Source: Stenotrophomonas maltophilia
GTDB lineage: Bacteria; Pseudomonadota; Gammaproteobacteria; Xanthomonadales; Xanthomonadaceae
NCBI RefSeq assembly: GCF_025642255.1
Contig: NZ_CP106759.1
Location: forward strand, 1,267,501-1,331,500
Length of the DNA: 64,000 nt
Direction: 5' to 3'
The notes beneath the pieces are model-generated. The model ran no database searches and was not told where the DNA came from. It was given only the letters and a program-made list of their open reading frames with translations. A program made the translations under genes and the position numbers. Positions 57,793 through 64,000 of the stretch are shown piece after piece (positions within the stretch are counted from its first letter, which is position 1; each line of letters begins with the position of its first letter).

Positions 57793-58482
57793 TCAGGGGG
57801 CCGGTGTCTTGTCCTTGAAGCGGCACAGATCAGCGATCACGCATCCCGGGCAGTCCGGCTTGCGTGCCTTGCAGACGTAGCGTCCGTGCAGTATCAACCA
57901 GTGATGTGCGTCGAGCAGGAATTCATCAGGAATCGCCTTGACCAGCCTGTCCTCGACTTCGCGCACGTTCTTTCCCGGCGCCAGTCCCGTGCGGTTCGCA
58001 ACGCGGAAGATGTGCGTATCCACCGCCATCACAGGTTCGCCGAAAGCCGTGTTGAGCACGACGTTGGCGGTCTTGCGGCCGACGCCGGGCAGGGCTTCCA
58101 GTGCCTCGCGTTCGCGTGGTACTTCACCGCCATGTTTCTCCAGCAGGATCGCGCAGGTGGCGATCACGTTTTTCGCCTTGGCGTTGAACAGGCCGATGGT
58201 GGCGATGTATTTCTTCAGTCCGTCCTCGCCCAGCGCCAGGATCTGCGCGGGCGTGTTGGCAACGGGGAACAGGCGGCGCGTGGCCTTGTTGACGCCGACA
58301 TCGGTGGCTTGGGCCGACAAGGCCACCGCCACCAGCAGTTCGAACGGCGAGCTGTATTCCAGTTCGGTCTTCGGATGCGGGTTGAGTTCGCGCAGGCGCG
58401 TGAACATTTCCACCACGTCGGCGCGCGGCATGCTGCTGCCACGCCGCGCTGGCGCGCGGGCGGCCTTCTTCGCGGTGGCCAT
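57793..58482 (-). CDS. nth: Endonuclease III
   Basis: 229-residue base-excision-repair glycosylase/AP lyase for oxidised pyrimidines. It has the helix-hairpin-helix LPGVGRKTANVVL with catalytic Lys, the catalytic Asp in AVDTHIFRVANR and the 4Fe-4S loop CKARKPDCPGCVIADLC (C-x6-C-x2-C-x5-C). The N-terminus is extended by about 15 Ala/Lys/Arg residues. The start overlaps the stop of the upstream small gene by one base. Confidence 0.95.
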   Translation of the reverse strand: MATAKKAARAPARRGSSMPRADVVEMFTRLRELNPHPKTELEYSSPFELLVAVALSAQATDVGVNKATRRLFPVANTPAQILALGEDGLKKYIATIGLFNAKAKNVIATCAILLEKHGGEVPREREALEALPGVGRKTANVVLNTAFGEPVMAVDTHIFRVANRTGLAPGKNVREVEDRLVKAIPDEFLLDAHHWLILHGRYVCKARKPDCPGCVIADLCRFKDKTPAP

Positions 58483-58835
58483 CAGCGCTCCTTGCCGGTG
58501 GCGCGTGCCTTGGCACGGGCGAGGATGGCGGCCGCGGCGGCGGGCAGCGCAGGTTTCACGTCCGGCGCCGGGCGCGGCGTGCGACGCGCATCGCGTTCGG
58601 CGTCGCGGCGGGCCAGGCGCACCGCGCGTGCGCGGTAACGGTCACGTGCGGCCCACGCGCGCTGCAGCTGCTGCCGCGCCTGGCTGAGCACCTCCGGCAG
58701 TTCCGGGTGCCCGGGAACCTCGTGTGTGTCGCCTTCGTTGGCGACATAGTCCATCAGACCGGCCTGCAGGGCACCATCAAGATCGTCTGCCTGGACCCGG
58801 GCGAACAGCAGCGCGGGGTTGGGTCGGGATGCCAT
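58482..58835 (-). CDS. Small conserved hypothetical protein
   Basis: 117-residue, very basic protein of unknown function. The first half is acidic-neutral (ALLFARVQADDLDGALQAGL, MDYVANEGDTHEVPG), the second half a long Arg/Ala-rich helix (QARQQLQRAWAARDRYRARA) and a Pro/Ala tail. It is coupled to nth by a TGATG overlap and starts four bases after the end of the enoyl-CoA hydratase gene. No known family recognised. Confidence 0.65.
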   Translation of the reverse strand: MASRPNPALLFARVQADDLDGALQAGLMDYVANEGDTHEVPGHPELPEVLSQARQQLQRAWAARDRYRARAVRLARRDAERDARRTPRPAPDVKPALPAAAAAILARAKARATGKER

Positions 58836-58839
58836 GGGG

Positions 58840-59622
58840 TCAACGGTTCTGGAAGGCGGGGGGACGGCGTTGCAGGAAGGCACCGGTGCCTTCGCGCATG
58901 TCCTCGGTGGCGAACAGCAGGCCGAACTGCGCGCTTTCGTACTCCAGTCCCGCCTCCAGGCTGCACTCGCCGCCGACGTGGACCGCATCAAGCAGGGCGC
59001 GCAACGCCAGGGGCGCCGAGCGTGCCAGCTGCCGGGCGATGTCCTGCACACGGGTGTCCAGATCGGCCGCCGGCACCACCTCGTTGACGATGCCCAGCGC
59101 GAGCGCACGGGCGGCATCGATGGGCGCACCCAGCAGGCACAGTTCCAGGGTGGCAGCCCGGCCGCAGAGGCGCAGCAGGCGCTGGCTGCCGCCGAAGCCG
59201 GGGATCAGGCCGAGATTGATCTCCGGCTGGCCGACCTTGGCCGAGTCAGCGGCAACGCGCAGATGGCAGGCCAGCGCCAGTTCCAGGCCGCCGCCCAGGG
59301 CAAAACCGTTGACGCGGGCGATGACCGGCTTGGGCATGCGTTCGATCTGACGCATCAGTCCTTGGCCGAGCAGGGAGAAATCACGTCCCTGAACCGCACT
59401 GAGTGTGTTCATCTCGGCGATGTCGGCGCCGGCGACGAAGGCCTTCTGGCCGGCACCGGTCAGCACCACCACACGCACCTCGGGGTCGGCCGCGGCGTCC
59501 CTGAACGCATCGGCCAGACCCTGCAGGGTCGCGGCATTGAGGGCATTGAGCTTGTCCGGGCGCTGGACGGTCACGGTGCGGATGGCGCCATCGTCGGTGA
59601 CAGCGATCAGGTCATCGGCCAC
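58840..59622 (-). CDS. Enoyl-CoA hydratase/isomerase family protein
   Basis: 260-residue crotonase-fold enzyme. The CoA-binding/oxyanion motif AFVAGADIAEM and the two catalytic Glu (GFALGGGLELALACHLR and GQPEINLGLIPGFGG) are all present, so true enoyl-CoA hydratase activity in fatty-acid or amino-acid breakdown is likely; the exact substrate (for example crotonyl-CoA or phenylacetate intermediates) is open. First gene of a three-gene minus-strand unit with the small protein and nth. Confidence 0.88.
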   Translation of the reverse strand: MADDLIAVTDDGAIRTVTVQRPDKLNALNAATLQGLADAFRDAAADPEVRVVVLTGAGQKAFVAGADIAEMNTLSAVQGRDFSLLGQGLMRQIERMPKPVIARVNGFALGGGLELALACHLRVAADSAKVGQPEINLGLIPGFGGSQRLLRLCGRAATLELCLLGAPIDAARALALGIVNEVVPAADLDTRVQDIARQLARSAPLALRALLDAVHVGGECSLEAGLEYESAQFGLLFATEDMREGTGAFLQRRPPAFQNR

Positions 59623-59789
59623 GGTGAAACTCCTGGAACGTTAAAAAAGAGTGATTTTGAACTCTGCCCGCGCAGACAGGTCATAGCCTGCGTGGTGAGT
59701 AGCGGTTACACGTTGTGGCCGTTATCCTAACCCGTCGCCTCAGGGCGGCGCAGAACGTCCCTGAGTTACCACCCCTGGAGAACTGTTTG

Positions 59790-60491
59790 ATGAAGTTGCG
59801 TTCTATCGCGGTCGCCGTCGCGGCCCTGGCCCTGACGGGCAATGCCTTCGCCCAGGACGTCTCGTCCGAAAAGGGCAAGCTGAGCTACTACTTCGGTTAC
59901 GACTACGGCAACAACCTGGCGGAGCTGACCGGTCGTGGTGAGCAGCTGGACATCAACTCGGTGGTGAAGGGTCTGCAGGACGCCTACGCCAAGAAGCAGC
60001 CGGCGATCACCGCCGAGCAGCTGAAGCCGGCCGTTGAAGCGTTCCAGAAGCGCGAGCAGGGTCGTGCCCAGGCCGCCAAGGCCGAGTACGAAAAGGCCGC
60101 TGCCGAAAACAAGACCAAGAGCGATCAGTTCATCGCGGCGAACAAGGCCAAGGCCGGCGTGCAGTCCCTGCCGAGCGGCGTCCAGTACCGCGTGATCGAA
60201 GCCGGCAAGGGTGCCAAGCCGACCCAGGCCAGCACCGTGCAGCTGGAAGTTGCCGGTCCGTTCCCGTACGGCCAGCGCCCGACCGAGGCCCGCCCGGCCC
60301 AGCAGATTCCGTCGATCAAGGTCAGCGAAGTCGAAATGAAGGCCATGCGTGAGACCCTGCTGCAGATGCCGGCGGGTTCGAAGTGGGAAGTCACCCTGCC
60401 GCCGGACCAGGCGTACGGTGCCGACCCGCGCACCCCGTTCCCGCCGAACGTGGCCGTGCAGTTCGAGATCAAGCTGGTCAGCGTCAAGTAA
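59790..60491 (+). CDS. FkpA/Mip-like periplasmic FKBP with a degenerate catalytic domain
   Basis: 233-residue secreted protein. Signal peptide about residues 1-21 (AVAVAALALTGNAFA), an N-terminal dimerisation domain (KLSYYFGYDYGNNLAE; AEQLKPAVEAFQKRE) with a long helix, and a C-terminal FKBP-like domain. The usual segment with the active-site Tyr, Phe-Asp and Val-Ile of FKBPs is replaced by a Pro-rich stretch (GPFPYGQRPTEARPAQQIPS); only GSKWEVTLPPDQAYG and VQFEIKLVSV remain. It may act mainly as a chaperone. A terminator follows. Confidence 0.82.
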   Translation: MKLRSIAVAVAALALTGNAFAQDVSSEKGKLSYYFGYDYGNNLAELTGRGEQLDINSVVKGLQDAYAKKQPAITAEQLKPAVEAFQKREQGRAQAAKAEYEKAAAENKTKSDQFIAANKAKAGVQSLPSGVQYRVIEAGKGAKPTQASTVQLEVAGPFPYGQRPTEARPAQQIPSIKVSEVEMKAMRETLLQMPAGSKWEVTLPPDQAYGADPRTPFPPNVAVQFEIKLVSVK

Positions 60492-60510
60492 GCCTCCGCA
60501 TCAACATCAA

Positions 60511-60539
60511 CGCGCCGGTGATCCCACCGGCGCGTTTTT
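60511..60539 (+). terminator. Terminator after the FKBP gene
   Basis: Stem CGCGCCGGTG/CACCGGCGCG with loop ATCC followed by five T, 20 bases after the stop. Confidence 0.88.
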
Positions 60540-60559
60540 GTTTGCGCCGCGCGCGGCCG

Positions 60560-60583
60560 GCAGCATCGGGCCATGCTCGGCGA
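60560..60583. repeat. Degenerate SMAG-type palindrome
   Basis: GCAGCATCGGGCCATGCTCGGCG resembles the SMAG palindrome with two changes in the arms and a GCAG head. Confidence 0.45.
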
Positions 60584-60657
60584 AGGCGCGCGGCGAAGGA
60601 CCGCATGCCGCATCTTCAGCCCGCGCAAATTCAGCGCAATCGCGCTACTGTTGCAAC

Positions 60658-61470
60658 GTGCAAACTACGGAAGACCCGGCGCGTGTTGTCGCAAGCCCCT
60701 GCATCGGAACGTGCAAGCTGGATGGCAACCGGCTGTGCCGCGGTTGCCGGCGGCACATCGACGAGATCACACGGTGGTCGTCGATGAGCGACAGCGAACG
60801 CAGCCACATCCTGCATCGCGTGCTGCCGCTGCGCGAGCAGCTGCAGCAATCGCTGCACGGCTCGCTGGCCGACCATGATCGCCTGTTGCGCGCATTGCAT
60901 CCGCTGGCCGCCCCGCCCGCCGGTGACGGTTGGAACCGCAGTGAACTGATCGACCTGCTGCCGCCGGGTCCGCCGGTGGAAGCGGCGGTGTTGGCCGGCA
61001 TCGTGCCGCGTGCCAGCGGCGCGCAGGTGATCCTGACCCGTCGCACTGAAACCCTGCGACAGCACGGCGGCCAGGTCGGCTTTCCCGGCGGCCGTACCGA
61101 GCCGGATGATCGCGATGCGCTGGCCGCAGCGCTGCGCGAAAGCCAGGAAGAAATCGCGCTGGCGCCTGCGCAGGTGCAGCCACTGGGCTACCTCGATCCG
61201 TTCGTGACCATCACCGGTTACCGTGTCACCCCGGTGGTGGCGGTGGTCGATCCGGACTTCGTGCCCGTGCCGCAGCCCAGTGAAGTGGCCGAGGTGTTCG
61301 AGGTGCCACTGGATTACCTGATGGCGGCCGACAACCTGCGCCAGGTCGAAATCAACCATCGTGGCCGCATCCGTCATGTGCTCGAGTACGGCTGGCCCGG
61401 CCAGCGGATCTGGGGGGCGACGGCGGCCATTCTCTACAACCTGCGTCGCCGCCTGGAGCAAGTGCAATGA
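60658..61470 (+). CDS. DUF1289-Nudix fusion protein (CoA pyrophosphatase-like)
   Basis: 270-residue protein. Residues 1-60 form a DUF1289 domain with its Cys pattern (SPCIGTCKLDGNRLCRGCRR, then IDEITRWSSMSDSER), and the rest is a Nudix hydrolase of the NudL/CoA type: LTRRTETLRQHGGQVGFPGG before the Nudix box GRTEPDD...REsQEEIAL and YLDPFVTITGYRVTPVV. One frame covers both without stop, so a fusion is likely. Start is GTG 60658, without a good ribosome site; if Nudix is separate it would start near MSDSERSH. The stop overlaps the next ATG (ATGA). Confidence 0.82.
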   Translation: MQTTEDPARVVASPCIGTCKLDGNRLCRGCRRHIDEITRWSSMSDSERSHILHRVLPLREQLQQSLHGSLADHDRLLRALHPLAAPPAGDGWNRSELIDLLPPGPPVEAAVLAGIVPRASGAQVILTRRTETLRQHGGQVGFPGGRTEPDDRDALAAALRESQEEIALAPAQVQPLGYLDPFVTITGYRVTPVVAVVDPDFVPVPQPSEVAEVFEVPLDYLMAADNLRQVEINHRGRIRHVLEYGWPGQRIWGATAAILYNLRRRLEQVQ

Positions 61471-62369
61471 AGCCGATCGATCCGCCGTGGACCACCCTGG
61501 TCGATGTCGCCACCCTCGCCGCTGCACTGGGCGAGGACGTGCGCGTGGTCGACGCCCGTGCAACGGCGAGCACCGCCGTGCGTGTGGTCGATGCGCGCGC
61601 GTCGCTGGGCGATCCGCAGGCGGGCGAGGGCCAGTACCTGGCCGGTCATGTCCCCGGTGCGGTGTACGCCGATCTCAACCGGGATCTGTCCGACCTCACC
61701 CGTGCCGGCCACGGTCGCCACCCGCTGCCGGACAGCGACGCGTTCGCCGCACGGCTGGGTCGCTGGGGTATCGCCCCGGAGACCCAGGTGGTGGTCTACG
61801 ACGGCAGCGATGGCAGCATGGCCGCCGCGCGCCTGTGGTGGCTGCTGCGCCTGATGGGCCACGCGCGGGTGGCGGTGCTCGATGGAGGCATTGCGGCCTG
61901 GCAGGCAGCGGGGCTGCCGCTGGCGACCGGTGCGGGCGAGGTTCCGGCCCAGCCTGCCTATCCGGGGCGCTTTGACACCACGCAGATCGCCAATGCCGAC
62001 GAGATCACCGCCCGGCTCAAGCATGCGCCGGGCTGGTTGCTGGACGCCCGCGCGGGAGAGCGCTTCCGCGGCGAAGTCGAACCGCTGGATCCGGTGGCCG
62101 GCCACGTGCCCGGCGCGGTCAACCGCCCGTTCGCATCCAATGTGCTCGATGGCCGCATGCGCGATACGCAGGAGCTGCGTGCCGAGCTGCAGGGCATCAT
62201 CGGCAATCGCGATCCGCAGCAGGTCGTACTGATGTGTGGTTCCGGCGTGACGGCGTGCCATCTGCTGCTGGCGATGGAAGCGGCGGGCCTGTCCGGGGCG
62301 CGCATCTATGCCGATTCCTGGAGCGGCTGGGTGAGCGACAGCAGCCGACCGGTCGCCAGCGGTACCTGA
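61467..62369 (+). CDS. sseA: Thiosulfate/3-mercaptopyruvate sulfurtransferase
   Basis: 300-residue protein of two rhodanese domains. The inactive first domain has GHVPGAVYADLNRDLSD; the active second has GHVPGAVNRPF and the loop CGSGVTACHLLL with catalytic Cys257, the 3-mercaptopyruvate-type loop (CGSGVT). It moves sulfur from mercaptopyruvate to cyanide or thiols. Near the N-terminus VRVVDARA is repeated after eight residues, a small internal duplication. Coupled to the Nudix gene by ATGA. Confidence 0.9.
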   Translation: MKPIDPPWTTLVDVATLAAALGEDVRVVDARATASTAVRVVDARASLGDPQAGEGQYLAGHVPGAVYADLNRDLSDLTRAGHGRHPLPDSDAFAARLGRWGIAPETQVVVYDGSDGSMAAARLWWLLRLMGHARVAVLDGGIAAWQAAGLPLATGAGEVPAQPAYPGRFDTTQIANADEITARLKHAPGWLLDARAGERFRGEVEPLDPVAGHVPGAVNRPFASNVLDGRMRDTQELRAELQGIIGNRDPQQVVLMCGSGVTACHLLLAMEAAGLSGARIYADSWSGWVSDSSRPVASGT

Positions 62370-62378
62370 GACAGAACC

Positions 62379-62417
62379 GGGGTCAGATCCGTTTTCCCGC
62401 GCAGAACGGATCTGCCC
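62379..62417. repeat. GGGGTC-type long palindrome, second copy
   Basis: Arms GGGGTCAGATCCGTT and AACGGATCTGCCCC around an 11-base loop, between the convergent sulfurtransferase and amidase genes. Same outer head as the element at 15883 but different inner arms. Confidence 0.65.
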
Positions 62418-62440
62418 CCTTCAGGCGGCAGTCCTGCCGG

Positions 62441-63007
62441 TTACCCGATCGATTGCAGGGGCACCTTCGCCAGCACCCGAGCCCACGGAAACAACGGCCC
62501 CGGATCGCGCTTGCGGGCCACGCTCAACGTCGGATCGTCACTGGCCTGCACCTGTTCCCGGTCCAGCTGGTCGTGGCCGGCGATCCGCTGCAGTGACGGG
62601 TAGCGCGCCACCAAGGCCAGCAGCAGCTGTTCCAGGGCCTGCAGCTGCGGCTCGGTGTACGGCTCGTCCATCGCCTGGTGACGGCTGTCGAACCAGTCGG
62701 GGTAGCGCCCGCTGTTGACCAGCTCGATGCCCAGCGTCCGTGCGTTCATGCCGCGGACGTGGTGGGCCACGCGCTCAGGGGCCACGTACTGCACGACGCT
62801 GCCGTCGCGGTCGATGTAGAAATGGCCGCTGTTGCCGGCGCCGCTGTCGTACAGCACCCGCTCGCCATAGGCACGGGCCGTGGCCAGGTCGGGCAGCTCG
62901 GTGCAGTGGATCACCACCATCTCCAGCGTGTCCGGCGCGCGCAGCGGCAGAAGGTCGTGATAGGGCAGGGGCTGCAGCAGCAGGCCGGGCAGGAGCGGGT
63001 TGGGCAT
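62441..63007 (-). CDS. AmpD-family N-acetylmuramoyl-L-alanine amidase
   Basis: 188-residue Amidase_2 zinc hydrolase that cleaves anhydro-muropeptides. His34 in VVIHCTE, a second His in IAGHDQLD and the Asp in ARKRDPGPLFPW are the zinc ligands, at nearly the same spacing as in E. coli AmpD. No signal peptide, so it is probably cytosolic and part of wall recycling, where loss of AmpD in S. maltophilia derepresses the L1/L2 beta-lactamases. It could be an AmpD paralog; which of the two S. maltophilia types applies is not certain. Confidence 0.87.
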   Translation of the reverse strand: MPNPLLPGLLLQPLPYHDLLPLRAPDTLEMVVIHCTELPDLATARAYGERVLYDSGAGNSGHFYIDRDGSVVQYVAPERVAHHVRGMNARTLGIELVNSGRYPDWFDSRHQAMDEPYTEPQLQALEQLLLALVARYPSLQRIAGHDQLDREQVQASDDPTLSVARKRDPGPLFPWARVLAKVPLQSIG

Positions 63008-63079
63008 GCGGCGATGCTAGCATTGCGCAATGAACCTGCATTCTCTTTCGTTGTCGGCGCGCGCCTGCGGAGCGTGCGC

Positions 63080-63607
63080 GTGAGCCGCGGTCACTGCATC
63101 CTCTCCCATGGCTTCGAGAGCGGGCCGGAGGCCACCAAGGTCACGGCACTGGCCGAGGTCGCCCAGCGCCTGGGCTGGACCCATGAGCGGCCGGACTACA
63201 CCGATCTGGACGCGATGAGCGAAGTGAGCCGCGTCGGTGACGTGCCGGGGCGTCTGCAGCGCCTGCTGGAACGCGCTGCACATGCGGCGGCACAAGGGCC
63301 GCTGGTGCTGGCGGGTTCCAGCCTGGGCGCCTACATCTCTGCGATCGCCTCGTTGCAGGTACCGGTGGCGGGCCTGTTCCTGATGGTCCCGCCGACCACC
63401 ATGGGGCCCATGCCGGCGCTGGACGCCGCAGCGGTCCCCACCACCGTGATCCAGGCCTGGCACGATGATGTCGTGCCTGCCGCCGGGGTGATCGCCTGGG
63501 CGCAGGCGCGCTCGGCACAGCTGCTGCTGGTGGACGATGGCCACCGCCTGGAACGGCACGTGGAGGCATCCGCACACGCCTTCGAGCGCCTGCTGCGCCA
63601 ACTGTGA
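63080..63607 (+). CDS. Small alpha/beta hydrolase
   Basis: 175-residue alpha/beta-hydrolase-fold protein. [15 protein letters not shown] resembles the oxyanion region; the nucleophile elbow GSSLG (Ser81), the acid in WHDDVVP and the His in VDDGHRLE complete a triad. Similar to small esterases of the YqiA/YcfP group; substrate unknown. Starts with GTG 63080 (alternative 63074); a 17-codon frame from ATG 63030 ends in a TGA that overlaps this GTG by three bases within GTGA. Confidence 0.8.
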   Translation: MSRGHCILSHGFESGPEATKVTALAEVAQRLGWTHERPDYTDLDAMSEVSRVGDVPGRLQRLLERAAHAAAQGPLVLAGSSLGAYISAIASLQVPVAGLFLMVPPTTMGPMPALDAAAVPTTVIQAWHDDVVPAAGVIAWAQARSAQLLLVDDGHRLERHVEASAHAFERLLRQL

Positions 63608-63752
63608 AGCCGGGGCGCACGGCGCGCCGGCCCGCATTGACTACAATGGCAGGCCCGCCGCCCCCGGCGCGGGCCTGCCGGCCGTGCCCACGGCCCTCCT
63701 TTCCGACTGGCGCGGCTCCCCTGCCGCGCCCGACCACCTGCGAACCGATCCC

Positions 63753-64000
63753 GTGAAATTCTTCGTCTCCTGCGCCAAGGGCCTGGAATACCTGCTTGCC
63801 GATGAACTGTCGGCCCTGGGCCTGGACAAGGCCACTGCCACCATTGCCGGCGTCAATGCCGAGGGCGAGCTGGAGCAGGCGCTGCGGATCGTGATGTGGT
63901 CACGCCTGGCCAGCCGCGTGCTGTGGCCGATCGACGAGTTCGAATGCCCGGACGAGCAGGCGCTGTATGACGGCGTGCGTGCGCTGCCGTGGCATGAGCA
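63753..64000 (+). CDS. rlmL: 23S rRNA methyltransferase RlmKL, N-terminal part (cut by window edge)
   Basis: Visible are 82 codons from GTG 63753: [18 protein letters not shown] and the following THUMP-domain sequence ([40 protein letters not shown]). This matches the start of the bifunctional enzyme that methylates G2445 (RlmL half) and G2069 (RlmK half) of 23S rRNA. The methyltransferase domains lie beyond the window. No ATG fits upstream. Confidence 0.88.
   Translation, partial: MKFFVSCAKGLEYLLADELSALGLDKATATIAGVNAEGELEQALRIVMWSRLASRVLWPIDEFECPDEQALYDGVRALPWHE

Overview
The window reads as a chromosomal segment of a Stenotrophomonas species, most likely the S. maltophilia complex (Xanthomonadaceae). 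The evidence is high GC with strong G/C third-position bias, many GTAG-headed palindromes of the SMAG type known from S. maltophilia, and gene sets described from that species (emrRCAB and macABC beside a two-component system). There is no prophage, insertion sequence or CRISPR array. Most genes are core; the clear accessory island is about 37.5-43.3 kb.

Layout. 1-2.1 kb: archaic (Csu-like) chaperone-usher pilus genes on the minus strand (usher cut by the window edge, chaperone, spore-coat-U pilin). 2.3-9.2 kb: tightly packed plus-strand genes map-glnD-dapD-(unknown)-arsC/yffB-like-dapE, joining protein maturation, nitrogen sensing and diaminopimelate/lysine synthesis. 9.3-11.2 kb: asparagine synthetase asnB behind a leader with an Asn-rich 32-codon ORF and overlapping antiterminator and terminator segments, a candidate ribosome-mediated asparagine attenuator. 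11.3-19.1 kb: CPA2 antiporter, penicillin-acylase-family hydrolase, bacterioferritin, parC and an AraC regulator. 19.2-24.0 kb: emrRCAB multidrug efflux operon with a candidate MarR operator. 24.1-26.4 kb: three identical tRNA-Leu(CAG) genes with a LysR/TSUP pair between the first two. 26.5-30.4 kb: rnr, a GFA-family protein, rlmB. 30.4-37.5 kb: macABC efflux operon divergent from a response regulator/histidine kinase pair.

37.6-43.3 kb: a PAAR-domain type VI secretion effector with a PD-(D/E)xK-like nuclease tail (PoNe-like), followed by four tandem DUF1910/DUF1911 (PoNi-like) immunity genes. Pieces of deleted toxin genes lie between them. The immunity genes have variable 5' parts and almost identical 3' parts, so the locus looks like a fossil record of toxin/immunity cassette replacement.

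43.5-50 kb: periplasmic-propeller diguanylate cyclase, RNase T, and a bufferin/HvfA-type RiPP cluster (EGKCG-repeat precursor, DUF692/MNIO enzyme, DUF2063 partner, DoxX). 50.1-57.6 kb: a complete Pho-type phosphate module on the minus strand (porin, two tandem pstS paralogs each with a candidate Pho box, pstC, pstA, pstB, phoU). 57.8-64 kb: nth, a small unknown protein, an enoyl-CoA hydratase, an FkpA/Mip-like protein with a degenerate catalytic domain, a DUF1289-Nudix fusion, a sulfurtransferase, an AmpD-family amidase, a small alpha/beta hydrolase and the start of rlmKL.

All assignments come from reading the translated sequence and remembered family motifs; no database search was possible.
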